NCBI GenBank assembly: GCA_029959085.1
Contig: JARWIR010000002.1
Location: 79,326,224 to 79,390,223, forward strand
Source: Nemophila menziesii
Lineage: Eukaryota > Streptophyta > Magnoliopsida > Boraginales > Hydrophyllaceae
DNA: 64,000 nucleotides
Direction: 5' to 3'
A program made the position numbers and the translations under genes. The notes under the pieces were generated by a model, which saw nothing but the letters and a program-made list of their open reading frames with translations, was not told where the DNA came from and did no database searches. Positions 23,140-36,235 of the stretch are shown here, in pieces (the first letter of the stretch is position 1; each line of letters opens with the position of its first letter).

Positions 23140-23727
23140 ATGCTTGCGGAGCCCGAGAGGTGTTTCACAGCCTATAACAAATGCTTGAGAGAAGAGAGAA
23201 CAGAGAAAAGCGATGGCGTTACGAATGGGAGAAGATCTTCCATTAGGGGATAATGAGAATCTTATTAATCAGAACGACGATCAACGTCAACCACCTGCCC
23301 CTCGTGATCCGCCAATAGGTCCTCAACTACCACCAAGAGGAGATAACAGAAACAATAGCAAACAACAACAAGATCTCCCAGGCTTTGGAGCACCTTTTCG
23401 AGTTCAACCTTTAGGTTATCGTCCTCCAGAGATCCAAAACATCAAATTCAGGCCCGATCCGGGTATTCTCGGTCAATTTTTGAATTTTTGACTCTATAGT
23501 GGTGTAGCAATACAAGATCCGGTAAGAGCGATTCAGAAGTTCATGTAGATTTGTGATGCCTACATTACTCCAGGCATTACACGCGAGCAACTGTATTGTC
23601 ACATGTTTTCATTCTTTCTAGCCGGTAAAGATGGTGATTGGCTAGATAGACAACCACCAGGTACGATTAATACTTGGGATGAAATTCAAGCTGCATCCTT
23701 TAACAGTTTTTATCCGAAAAGTATGAG
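23140..23727 (+). pseudogene. Truncated Athila-like gag of element F
   Basis: It starts at ATG 23140 with MLAEPERCFTAYNKCLREE. A frameshift near 23205 leads to the frame holding PGFGAPFRVQPLGYRPPEIQ and FRPDPGILGQF. A stop at about 23489, then DPVRAIQKF, another stop, DAYITPGITREQLYCHMFSF, and DRQPPGTINTWDEIQAAS follow. The order and wording match E gag. It keeps CAA at the codon where E has a stop. The sequence ends at YPKSM, where E continues, because the LTR of copy B begins. Confidence 0.8.
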
Positions 23728-25498
23728 TGGTGGATCCTGGTGTGCTATAAAATTAATGCGATAAATAAAGAAACCACAATACCGCAAGTGCACGGTTGTC
23801 CAAGTAATATCCGATAAATCGGGTTTCGTTCTCAGGGACAAATTAGGTTTAACCCAAATATTAATCAGATAGTAGAAATAATTGCTCGACAGAAAAGTAA
23901 AATAAAAGATTTTTGTTTGGTTTTTTAAATTAAAAAGATGCAATAAAATAAAGACTAAAAGTAAATTAACAGAAAAGAAATAATGCAAATAAAAGACTAA
24001 CTTCTTAGATGAGAGATACTTGAGTCTCGCAAGGAATCCACCTAATTAACGTAACCTATGCCTTGTTTAAGGGTAGAATTGGTATTATAATATTAGTCGG
24101 GGCTCTAATGTCTCCTAGCCCCCTGTCGGGTGGACCTAGAAGCTATCCTAAAGTACTATAAACCCCTGTATGGGCGAATATGCCTCTTCGGATGATAAGA
24201 ATTTACCTCTTTGGCTATGTAATTAGTTAAGCATGTCGATCAATAACGGACATTACACGGGTATTACCTAAGTCTGTATTCAAACCCCCATGTCGGATGA
24301 TCACTTCGCCACTAAAGTGAATAGCCCAAATAATAACAGCTAATTCTATTTGCGCGGGAAAGAATTAGTAAATAAGAACAAAGTAATATCCAATATCTAG
24401 ACCTCAATTCAATTTAAATCATAACAATCCCAACTCAAAACATAAAATAAATTAATTAGGGTTCATCCCTTTATTGCGATTCTCAAGTATATGGAACTTT
24501 AGCTCATGATAAAATTAAAGGCTGAAAATAAATAAAAGGAAGTCATGTTCAATTACAGAAATTAAATTGATAACCTAAAGGGTTGGATGACTGTTGATGG
24601 AAGAACAGAATTCTTCCAGCGCTATCTTCTCCTTGCCTTCTTGCTCTAACTTAAAAACCTTAAGCCTCTTGTGTAATTCTCTGAAGTGTATGAAAATAGG
24701 AGGCTAAGGGGTGTATTTATAGATGTTAGGATTCCCTAATTCGTTTTTACTTGGAGTGGAAGATAAGTCAAGAACTCTTTAATTCGCAGTCCTAAAATCT
24801 AGGAAAGGTAAGATTCTGTTGCTGATTTGTTTTGGTCATATCTCCTTCAATACTTATCCTTTTGACGCGTTCTTTATATAGAAATCACTTGTCTCGGAAA
24901 GCTCTATCCATTGGTCCATACCATTCTCCCAAATTCCTAACCAATCTTAAGTTATGATCTCGTCTTTGAACGTGGTTGGAATTTCATATTTATTTGGCAA
25001 CTTTATCTTTTCCTTCTTTGCATATATCCTTCCTTTAATCTTCTTATTTCCATGTATATCTCTTTCCTTTACTTCTTAGACTTGAATTGGTCTCTAATTA
25101 ATTACCATATAGTTTTAAAACTTCACAATAAATAAATAATTAAACCGCATACGCTTTAAAAATTAATAAATCATTAAATCAAGACTAGAAATAAGAAACT
25201 GCGCTCTAAAATTAGAAACTCGAATAAAATATTTCCTAACACACTAAAAATACCCTAAGACTTTAATTCTCACTTCTCCTCCTTGTATTGGTTTTCCATG
25301 AAATTCAAGACCCTGCTAACTTTGCACTAAAAATAACCAAATTAACGCACAAAAGTTCTAAAAATGCAAATAGTCTAATTCCAAGGGGAGAAAGTGTAAT
25401 ATGACGAAATATGCATAAAAGTCTATCGAATAAGTCAAATATTCACCTAAAAGGATGTCTCCAAAGGGCTAATAATTAGAACAAATAGGGAGATATCA
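23728..25498 (-). repeat. 3' LTR of copy B (1771 bp)
   Basis: The left end is 'tggtggatcctggtgtg', the right end 'agggagatatca'. It is collinear with the LTRs of A and C. It carries GC boxes near 24116 and 24292, and a TATA-like 'gtgtatttataga' near 24711. Confidence 0.8.
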
Positions 25499-26985
25499 AG
25501 ACCCCAAACTCAAACCTTTGTCGTCCCGACGAAGTAAAATAAAAACAAAGGCCTTTTAGGTGAACGCAAAAGGAAGAATTTAGTAAATATTCCCAAAACA
25601 CAACTTAAAACAAATCTCATATAGTATGATCTAGGAATTAATATACACATACACGTATCATGCAAAATCAAACACAAAATAATATCAATGCAAAATTAAT
25701 TTCACAATGCTAGAAGGTTACGCTTGGTACTTATCTCAATATGGTGTCTATAGGGTGTTCCTCAATCCTTACTTTCTTTGAACACTCCACTTATCATACG
25801 CCCTATTAGCTGAATCACAAACTCTCTATGTATCTAGGAATCACGAGGTCTTTATGGTTTTTATATAGGCTTAGGGACGGTATGGTATGTATATTTGGTA
25901 AATTTGAAGTGAGCTTTTGGCTCTCTCCTCACTTACCATCAACAAACTGTCCAAGAGCTTAAATTTACACTCGAATATGTTCTCACTCAACCCATTTGAC
26001 GGGCTTAATTTAGCGTCCCCAGATTAACCCCATAAGCACTAAAGATGATTCACATAAAATTTTCCTCTTTGCTGGTCCAAATATATATTTTTTTCATATG
26101 AAATTTCTTTTTCTTGTAAAGTCATGAATCTCTTTTTGATGTTGAGATATCATGCTATTTTTTCATAAAATTTTTCTTTTCATAACTTTTCATATCTCTT
26201 TTTTTTTCATTTACTCTTACCCCGGCAAAGGGTTACAATATAATAAATCATCATAAAAATATAAAACAGAGCACAACTGATAAGCTCAAAAATCCAACCC
26301 AATGTAAATTCCCATATAGTGGACCCACCACCCCAAACTCAAGCTCAAGACAGGAAGTCTCAGGATCGTGATTCAAGTGCGGGTCATATGGTAATGCCTA
26401 ACAAACTAAAGGGATATTGAATTATAATGTGGCGACAAAAGAAAGGCTTAAAGGCTAAATATTTGGCTAAGAAGGATATAATTAATTCAGGGATAGAAGG
26501 CCAAAAACGATTCAAAGGGCTAACAAAGAACTACCACTATCATCTTCCTGTTTACACAGCTTTCCTCTAGTTCATACCTAAGTGGGTTCTCTACTCATTC
26601 AGATCTCACGTTCGACAAACCACTCATTATCCTTAAGCACAAGTTTACTTCTTTTGCATTGTTCATTAATTCTTCCTATCAATTACCTCATATTTTCATG
26701 CAATCAAAATGCGTTTTACACTAACTCCTAAAGTCAACTATTTTCTATCATAAATTCATAAAAAGCATGCTTGGTGGGGGAATTTAAAATACTCTATAGT
26801 CGACGCAACTCTAAGATCAATTTTATTGAAAGCATGTAAAACACCAAAAATTGGGATGAAGCAACGAACCCCACCCCAAACTCAAAAGTGAGTCGTGTCC
26901 CCACGACTCGAAAAAGACTCAAGAAAGCAAACAAAAACTAATAAACAAATGAGAAAAGGGATAGGGAAACGTATCTGAACCAGCA
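25499..26985 (-). repeat. 3' noncoding internal region of copy B
   Basis: It starts with a polypurine-like tract (minus strand 'gagtttggggtct') beside the LTR. It ends at the block 'gtatctgaaccagcacga', which is shared base for base, apart from one difference, with copy C (33757-33775). The 'ccccacgactcgaaaaagac' box lies near 26899. Confidence 0.75.
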
Positions 26986-27224
26986 CGAAGCTGGTTTCCA
27001 TGGTTGCGTGTAGGTTGAGCTCCTTGTGTTGCGTAGTTGGCATGTTGAACATTGCTCACTCCACGTGATATGTTCTGCATAAGCTCCAACTCTTTTATGA
27101 CTTTTCCTATAATGGTCAACACCTCTTCATGATTATATCCCAAAATTTTCATTCTTTCAACACCAAAAGTAATACAAGGTTCTTCAACTTCTTCTTCCTC
27201 TTCATGGTATTCTTGACCTCCCAA
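26919..27224 (-). CDS. Unrecognised acidic ORF fused to the 3' region of copy B
   Basis: A 101-codon minus frame starts MGGQEYHEEEEEVEEPC, continues with a probable helical stretch (VLTIIGKVIKELELMQN) and NYATQGAQPTRNHGNQ, then runs into the conserved 3' region (RAGSDTFPYPF). In copy C the same RAGSDTF reading follows copia gag sequence instead. The first 80 codons therefore look like a foreign piece joined to the element. I do not recognise the family. It may have no function. Confidence 0.3.
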   Translation of the reverse strand: MGGQEYHEEEEEVEEPCITFGVERMKILGYNHEEVLTIIGKVIKELELMQNISRGVSNVQHANYATQGAQPTRNHGNQLRAGSDTFPYPFSHLFISFCLLS

Positions 27225-27637
27225 TCTTCGTCATCTCAATGAACCCCAAACTCAAAACTTCACATAATCAAAAACTAGAGAAGAGTTTTGAAATTTGATG
27301 TTTTGAGGATTTGTAATGAAGGATTATGGTGTTATATGAGATGAGTAATGAATATGTAATGGCTTGGGGAAGGTTTAATGAATAGGATTGAAGCTTTGGT
27401 GAAGAGTCTTAAGGTTGAAGGAGAAGATTTCTTGATGTTCTTGAAGGATTGTGGTGTTGGATGTGTGTTTGGAATGGAATAGGAGGAAGGATTGAATGTT
27501 CTTGGGTGTTTTAGTGGTGTTTTGCAGGCATATAAAGGGTTAGGGTCTAAAAAGTTCGTTTTGGAGAGGCTAGGGTTACTTCTTGATAAGGTAAGAAGTG
27601 GAATTGGAATAAAACACTTCAAAACCGCCATCGCACC

Positions 27638-28020
27638 GGCATATACCGGAGATTTCGCCGGCATACCGGTGGTGTTAATCTTTCTTTTTACTACTCTCGA
27701 CAATAAACCCAAATCAGTACCCGAGGCCTCGTGTTCTTTGGCGCCGGCATACCGGTGATGTCGCCGGGATACCGGTGCGCTGCTCTTTGAAAATTCTCGC
27801 TTCATCAAAATACACGAGTCATGAAACCCTAGGGCTCGTGTTTCCTTCTGGCCGGCATATCGGTAGTCTAGGCGGCATAACGGTGCGACACTTGAATTTT
27901 TTTCTCCCTCTAGGCGAACAACATGAGTCATAGACCCGAGGGCTCATGTTTCCTTCACCGGCATGCCGGTCATATGACCGGCTAGCCGGCCGTGCTGCAG
28001 AATTTTCTTTTTTATTCCTT
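27638..28020. repeat. 107-bp GC-rich tandem repeat, about 3.5 copies
   Basis: Units start with CCGGCAT(A/G)(C/T)CGG-type palindromes at 27638, 27744, 27852 and 27959, a period of 106-108 bp. Each unit contains two or three such 'ccgg...ccgg' motifs, a T-rich stretch and a 'gggctcgtgtttcctt'-like block. The GC content is far above the surroundings. A minus reading frame (27931-27332) passes through as degenerate RYAG repeats, which I take as incidental. The position between integrase and 3' LTR is where Ogre/Tat-type elements are known to carry variable tandem arrays. Confidence 0.85.
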
Positions 28021-28208
28021 AGCACCCCAAACTCAATTCCTGCACCATTAACACACTACCTTTCACATTTCTTTTAAAAGTAGACACTAAGACTCGACAA
28101 TAACTTAGAATTATACACTAGGAATTGAAAAACATAAAGCAATAAACCAATATACAATTGAAACGGATTTTGTTTAACGTCGTCAAACTCGACGGATTAC
28201 CTCATGAA

Positions 28209-28445
28209 TCATTTTTTTACATAACCTCCGCAGCAGTGAGTGAGGTTATCAACGTTTGCTACACAGAATTTGCATCCCTTAGATTTTAATATCACCAGTT
28301 GATTTGAGATAACCTTTGTGACCATGAACGGTCCTTGCCAAGTACTCTTGGCTTCGCGCGCTTTCGGAGGAGGATCAGGCTTTTTCATTGCGACTTCTTC
28401 GCCTACTCTGAACTCCCTCTTCTTTCTTTCTTTCTTTCTTTCTTA
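28209..28445 (-). pseudogene. Integrase C-terminal domain remnant of copy B
   Basis: The minus strand reads KREFRVGEEVAMKKPDPPP, then STWQGPFMVTKVISNQLVIL, ending GGYVKK-stop at 28211-28209. This is the F.VG..V...W.GP..V pattern of the C-terminal domain of Ty3/gypsy integrases, which in complete elements binds DNA. The zinc finger and the catalytic D,D35E core are absent. Upstream the frame dissolves into a GAAA/GAAG repeat (28427-28445). Confidence 0.75.
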
Positions 28446-28610
28446 GGTTCTTTTGGAACCTTCATAGCTCGCCCCTTTTCTTTTTTTCTTAGCATGGTCA
28501 AGGTGTGTCTTTTCCTTTGGATATGGAGGATCTTTATTAGGTGGTTTCTTTCTGAGCTCTCTTTCCTCCATTCTTAAGGTATCCACCACCTTAGTTGGCT
28601 CCTTGTTTAT

Positions 28611-29239
28611 TTATTCAATCACATCAATCCAGAAGCAATCCTCCTTGGGATACGGAAACTTCATTGGCTTAAACACGTTGAATTTTACCTCCTCGTCTTG
28701 GATACGCATAATCATTTCACCGTTCTCTACATCAATCAAAGTACGCCCCATGGCTAGGAATGGTCTTCCCAAAATAATGGGGACATTCCTATCCGTGTCG
28801 TAATCAAGTATAACAAAATCAACAGGAAAGATTAACGTACCTGCCTTGACGAGGACATCTTCTAGTCTTCCCTCTGGATGTACGAGGGATCTGTCAGCCA
28901 TTTGCAAAACCATAGAGGTGAGTTTTGCGTTTCCTATCTTCAAATTTTCAAAGACTGATTTGGGCATGAGATTAATACTTGCTCCCAGATCGCATAAAGA
29001 TTCCCTTGCCACTTAGAACCAATGGAAATCGGGATCGTAAAACTTTCAAGATCAAGTAATGTAGGTGGCAACTTACTCTGCCAGATGGCACTACACTCTT
29101 CTGGCAAACCTACCATTTTATTCTCCAGATATTGGCGTTTTCTAGTGATAGCTCTTTTTAGGAACTTCATGTATTTCGGTTCACCTTTGATAGCCTCTAA
29201 GAAAGGTATATTAATGTTAAGCTTACTTACCATGTTCAT
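28611..29239 (-). pseudogene. Athila-like aspartic protease of copy B, one frameshift
   Basis: Two overlapping minus frames together give YMKFLKRAITRKRQYLENKM, EECSAIWQSKLPP, DLESFTIPISIG (29239-29012). After a frameshift near 29010 the second gives LCDLGASINLMPKSVFENL, LQMADRSLVHPEGRLEDVLV, FPVDFVILDYDTDRNVPIIL and GRPFLAMGRTLIDVENGE (29012-28611). The active-site motif D-L-G-A-S and the second motif ILGRPFLA are intact. Such proteases are dimeric aspartic enzymes that mature the gag-pol polyprotein. The frame ends at 28611 instead of passing into reverse transcriptase. Confidence 0.85.
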
Positions 29240-29272
29240 GAATCTCTGATATTCCGCAGTATCTCCTTTCTT

Positions 29273-30294
29273 CTAAACTCTTGAAGGGAATGGTGGAGGA
29301 GGACGGACCTCTATAGCATCTTTCTTTTTCGAATTTTCCAGAATCTTCTCCACTTCCACTACTTCTGGTTCATCTTCTTTTGCCACCACATCCTCTACCA
29401 TTTTCTCTTTCACAGTTGTTCCTTTTTCTTTCATAACGGGAAAAGGTGGTGGTGGAAGATTCTTACCACTTCTAAGTGAGATAGTGTTACACTCTTCATA
29501 TGGCTTAGGTTCTTCAGTATTGCTGGGTGATTGTCCTTGTGGATGTTGGTTTAATTTCCTTGTCATCTGAGCTATCTGATTTTCTAACAATTTGACTGCT
29601 ACGGAGGTAGATGTAACTGCTGCAGCGGTAGATTTACTGTTGCTGCGGTAGCTTGTTGCTCTAGGCTAGTTTTTTTTTTAATGTTGATTAATGTCAACAA
29701 GGTTTGTTGAACATCTAACGCACCTTCTTGAGGATGATCAAGTAGAGCTTTTTGATTCATGGTGTCAACATAAGTGTCTTGAGGAGGTTGTCTCTGAGCT
29801 TGATTTCCGTGACCTTGGTCCCCTTGGTAGTTGTTTTGTGGTCTTGGCTGATAGTATTACCTTGGGATGCGGCTGATATGCGTAAGTTGGATTAGCGGTC
29901 CCATTTGGGTTTGAATATTGGAAACCCAAATGGTTTCTATTCGATTGATAACCTTGACCACCTGAATTATAGTTCCCTCAGTTGGAAACAAACATTACGG
30001 TTTCTGGATTGTTTTGACAATGCTCCCAATAATTATCTTGTATACCGCAGTTACAACACCCATAAACTTCTTGTGTCACATTAACGTCTGCTTTTCTACC
30101 TGCAAAACTTTTTGTAACAGCTAGAGTAAGTTGTTTCAATTGTTGCTCAAATATATTCTCCATGGCAGCGAATTTTTCCTCAATTAAAGCACTATTTTCT
30201 TTTCCGCCTCGGATAGGTGTTCTCATGGTATTCCAACCCATCTCATTCGTCACTGTTTTATTCAAAATAATCTTAGCATGGACTAGTTGTACCT
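29273..30294 (-). pseudogene. C-terminal gag of copy B with zinc knuckle and gag-protease linker
   Basis: From right to left the minus frames hold EEKFAAMENIFEQQLKQLTL, then the zinc knuckle CCNCGIQDNYWEHCQNNPE (the Athila type, Cx2C...HxxC variant). A Gly/Asn/Tyr-rich stretch crosses several frameshifts (29650-29977). The last frame reads MLENQIAQMTRKLNQHPQGQ, SNTEEPKP, TISLRSGKNLPPPPFP, an acidic linker and RPPPPFPSRV (29590-29273). The N-terminal capsid part is missing because copy C begins at 30295. Confidence 0.8.
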
Positions 30295-32276
<1,982 letters not shown>

Positions 32277-33775
32277 AGACCCCAAACTCAAACCTTTGTC
32301 GTCCCGACAAAGTAAAATAAAAACAAAGGATCCTTTAGGTGAACGCAGAAGGTAGAATCTAGTAAATAGTCCCAAAGCAAAATTTAAAATAAATCTCATA
32401 TAGTCTAATTTAGGAATTAATACACACATACACTTATCATGCAAAATCAAACACAAAATAATATCAATTCATAATTAAATTCACAATGATAGAAGGTTAC
32501 GCGTATTACTTATCTCAAGATGGTGGCTATAGGGTGTTCCTCGATCTTTACTTGATTTTAACGCTCCACTTAGAATATTCCCTATTAACTCACTGTGTAT
32601 CTAGGAATCACGACGTCTTTACGGTTTTAATATCGGCTGAAGGACGGTATGGTATGTATATTTGGTAAATTTGAAGTGAGATTTTGGCTCTCTCCTCACT
32701 TACCATCAACAAACTGTCCAAGAGCTTGAGTTTACACTCGAATAACGTTCTCACTCAACCCATTTTACGTGCTTAATTAGCGTCCCCAAATTAACCCAAT
32801 AAGCACTAAGGATGATTCACCTAAACAATTTCACTTTGCCGGTCCAAATATATATTTTTCATATAAATTTCTTTTTTCTTTTTTTTCTTTTGTATAGCTA
32901 TGACTCTCTTTTTTATGTTGAGATATCATGCTATTTTTTCATAAATTATGCATTTTCATAACTTTAGCTTTTTAGCTTCTTTTTCATTTATTATTACCCC
33001 GGCAAAGGGTTACAATATAATAAACCTGTGAATCATTATCAAAATATAGCACAAAGCACAATTGATAAGCTCAAAAATCCCAACCCAATGTAAATTCCCA
33101 TATAGTGGACCCACCACCCCAAACTCAAGCTCAAGACAGGATGTCTCAGGATCGTGATTCAAGTGCGGGTCATATGGTCATGCCTAACAATCTAAAGGGA
33201 TATTGGCTTATAATGTGGTGACAAAAGAAAGGCTTAAAGGCTAAAAGTTTGGCTAAGAAGGATATAATTAATTCAGGGATAGAAGGCCAAAAAGGATTCA
33301 AAGGGCTAACAAAGAACTGCCTCTATCATCTTCCTATTTACGCGGCTTGCCTCTAATTCATACCTAAGTGGGTTCTCTACTCATTTAGATATCACGTTCT
33401 ACAAACCACCTAATATCTTTAAGCACAAGTTTACTTCTTTTGCACTGTTCATTAATTCTTCCTATCAATTATCTCATATTTGCATGCAATCTAAATGCGG
33501 TTTACACTAACTCCTAAAGTCAACTATTTTCTATCATAAATTCATGAAAAGCATGCTTGATGGGGGCATTTAAAATACTCTACAGTCAACGCAACCCTTA
33601 GATTAATTTTATTTAGAGCATGTAAAACACAAAAAAAATTGGGATGAGGCAACGAACCCCACCACAAACTCAAAAGTGAGTCGTGTCCCCACGACTCGAA
33701 AAAGACTCAATAAATTAAATAAACAAATAAAACAAATAAGAAAGGGATAGGAAAATGTATCTGAACCAGCACGAA
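32277..33775 (-). repeat. 3' noncoding internal region of copy C
   Basis: It is collinear with 25499-26985 of copy B: 'ctttgtcgtcccgac', 'ggtggctatagggtgttcct', 'aaagggttacaatata', 'cccaccaccccaaactca' and 'ccccacgactcg'. It ends with 'tctgaaccagcacga'. Confidence 0.75.
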
Positions 33776-34588
33776 TAAAACCATGCCCTCGAAACCACAA
33801 TCTGAACAAAGAAGACCAATGATAATAATTACTACTAGTAAGTTTAGTTGTAGTAATAACCGGGGTACCCGAAAAGGTAGGACTACTAATCGACAAAGTA
33901 GAACGAGAAACACTAGATATAGGGTCTTTAGAACTACTATCTTGTAAGGCCTCCATAACACCACAAAGCATACAATAAAAATATCTCTATTTATAATGAA
34001 ACGGGCACTAAAACAGAGGAATCGAACTAAATAAACAGCGGAAACGAAAATAGGGGACAAAACCGAACCTACTATCCGGAGACTGGTGGCGCGTGACGGC
34101 CACGTGCGGCTGACGGCGATGGGGCTGACATGTCCTGCTCAGAATCGTCTTGCAAACGTTTTGGGGTGACTCACGCGCCCTGAATGGTAGCTGTCAGGTG
34201 TAGATTGGGTTTTTTTTTGTTTACAGCGAAACCGCCGCCGCTGCTTCTTCGGAGATGATGGAAGACCTCCGTGGTGGAACCATGGTCAGGTGGATTGATT
34301 TACGTGGGTTCCGTGGATTGATTATGGCCGGAGGTGGGTGAACGGCTTGACTAGGGTTAGGGTTGTTTTTGTTTTATAGTGAAACTGCCGACGTGGCTTC
34401 GTCGGAGATGGTGGAAGACCTCCGTGGTGGCGCCATGGTCAGGCGAAGTCTTCTATATGGATATCGTGGTTTGGTTAGGGGCGGAGTTGGGTGATAGGTT
34501 TGGCTAGGGTTAGGGTTTTGGGATGTAAAAGCTGTGAAGCTTTGTGAAGAAGACGATGGTGGATTTCTTTTTCAAACGAATTTAATAG

Positions 34589-34600
34589 GCTCTGATACCA
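34589..34600 (-). other. Primer binding site of copia-1 (initiator tRNA-Met type)
   Basis: The minus strand reads TGGTATCAGAGC, the classical plant copia primer site, one base from the LTR. Confidence 0.85.
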
Positions 34601-34601
34601 T

Positions 34602-34793
34602 TGTAAATGCTGAAATAGTGATTTTAATCTTAGTGTTCATGAGACACTATTCTTCCATATATAAAGAGAATTACATATCATCCTAATACACATAATATAT
34701 TACACAATAGACAAAAGACTAAGCTACCTAATGGATAATAGTATGTACTAATATCCAAAGGGTAATAGGATGATGCTTTGCTACACTTTAACA
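34602..34793 (-). repeat. LTR of copia-1 (192 bp)
   Basis: It is bounded by 'tgtaaatgct' and 'cactttaaca', giving TGT...ACA ends. The left end is next to the copia primer site. Confidence 0.65.
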
Positions 34794-36235
34794 ATTTGAT
34801 ATAAGTTTTTTTCTTTCGTGATAACAATGACTTTGGGGTTGTACTCCTTTGGAAGAGCACTCAAGATTTTTATACAATTTTTTTTTTGTTTGGATAGATT
34901 TTCCAAGAGAACCAAGATTGTTGACAATGGTGGTGAACATTTGATGCATGTAGTTTAGATTCTTTCCAACCTTCATCTTGAACAATTCATATTAAGTGAT
35001 GTAAACCCAACCTTAATTTCTTTGAGATCAATGGTTCCTTCATAGGATAATTTTAAACATTCAGAATTTTAAATATCGATTCACATTCTCTAACACGACT
35101 ATACTCCGGATTAAATAGCCCAAAAATCAAAGTGTAAAATCTCTAGCATTTTCTGAGAGCTTGAGCATATCTTTGTTAGTATGTTTTTCTCTATACATCA
35201 CTTGATTTGTGACAATAGTTTCTCCGACGTCATTCTTGGTTTCCTTGTAAGGAACATAAGGTCCTTCACTTGTGATCTATCGTAACTCATAATCAAAACA
35301 TTGAAGATGTATCTCCATTATTTTATTCCAATGAGAGGGGGTCTAGTAGTAGATAAACCTTCACAATGATCAACTTCCATGTTTTTAACTCAAGTAAGGT
35401 TAAGTTATATACTAGAGTTAGTCTCTGATACCACTTGTAAGTCCTAGAGAGGGTATGCAGCGAATAGGACAATACTAAATATTACTACTAATTAAAAATA
35501 GTTTGAAAGATTATATAAGTTTGAACAATAGTTAGGACAATTAATCAAACGCCTAGTGAGCTAGAGGAAAGATAAAATGAGAAATATGATAACTAGTTAA
35601 AAACACAACACAATATAAATTATAAAATAGAAGGGTGGTTATAGATTACACAATCGCTTAGAGTGGTTCGGCTATCCTACATCCACTTCATAGGGTCTTC
35701 CTTTTAGGACTATCAAACTTATTTTACACTAAGATTTAATATCTCTTAAATGTGAGTATACAAACCAATTACACATGAGATTTTCTAGTCTAAATCACAA
35801 CCCAAACTCAAACACCTAGAGCTAACTCTTTTGTGTAATCACCTACACAAGTTACCACTTCCTAAAGGATGTCTTCTCTTCTTTACAGAGATTTAACCCA
35901 TATTAGCTTCATCTAATGAAACTTAGTTCTAATCTAGATATGAATTATATTAATTATAACACTAAGTGTTTACCATAAGGGATAAAGAACTCCTAATAGA
36001 TTAGGTATACCAACAAAATTATCAAGCCTTCAAGAGAGATATGAAATCGATGAATTGGATGGTTGAGAATGATTTGGAGAGCTTGAATTAAATGCCTTCA
36101 AGGTGTAATGAGTGTTTCCATAATGTGGTATTTCTAGTATTGTTGAGTGTCCTTGTATGATGAAAGAAAATTCAAAAAACTTAAAAATAGTTTCCTAGTT
36201 CTGTAAAAAAATAGGATATCATTTTAGGTGAGTGT
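34794..36235 (-). mobile_element. Second Ty1/copia 5' end (copia-2): gag, primer site and LTR, minus strand
   Basis: The minus frame at 34985-34788 reads FTTIVNNLGSLGKSIQ and QPQSHCYHERKKLI, the middle of a UBN2-type copia gag. A primer site TGGTATCAGAGAC lies at 35433-35421. From 35436 ('tgtaagtcct') the LTR continues to the right; its outer end is not clear and 36235 is a guess. All coding sequence is broken. Confidence 0.55.

Larger units (their letters stand above)
21466..23727 (+). mobile_element. Element F: Athila-like Ty3/gypsy element, plus strand, truncated in gag by copy B
   Basis: It consists of a complete 5' LTR (21466-23000), a primer binding site (23007) and the first 590 bp of gag (23140-23727). 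Gag is then cut by the left end of the minus-strand copy B. No 3' LTR is recognisable in place. It is close in sequence to element E. Confidence 0.85.
23728..30294 (-). mobile_element. Copy B: internally deleted Athila-like element, minus strand
   Basis: Reading on the minus strand the order is truncated gag (30294-29273), protease (29239-28611), integrase C-terminus only (28445-28209), a 107-bp tandem repeat region (28020-27638), noncoding 3' region (26985-25499) and 3' LTR (25498-23728). The primer site and 5' LTR are missing: copy C begins directly in gag at 30295. Between the protease end and the integrase C-terminus there are only about 165 bp, so the reverse transcriptase, RNase H and integrase core are deleted. 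This is the best preserved coding copy of the family in the window. Confidence 0.75.
33776..34793 (-). mobile_element. Ty1/copia 5' end (copia-1): LTR, primer site and gag start, minus strand
   Basis: On the minus strand this reads LTR (34793-34602), primer site (34600-34589), a GC-richer leader (34580-34000) and the start of gag. The gag start reads SSVSRSTLSISSP, then TKLTSSNYYHWSSLFRLWFR, GHGF, a typical copia gag N-terminus. Gag is cut after GHGF and joined to the 3' region of copy C. The leader contains an imperfect tandem duplication: the 'ccgtggtgg.(a/c)ccatggtcagg' block recurs at about 34270 and 34420. On the right the LTR abuts a second copia gag, so copia-1 was inserted into copia-2. 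Confidence 0.75.

Noticed and set aside
27332..27931. 199-codon minus frame with RYAG-like repeats
   Set aside because: The repeats follow from the 107-bp DNA tandem repeat, and the rest is low-complexity. I keep it as repeat DNA and not as a protein gene.
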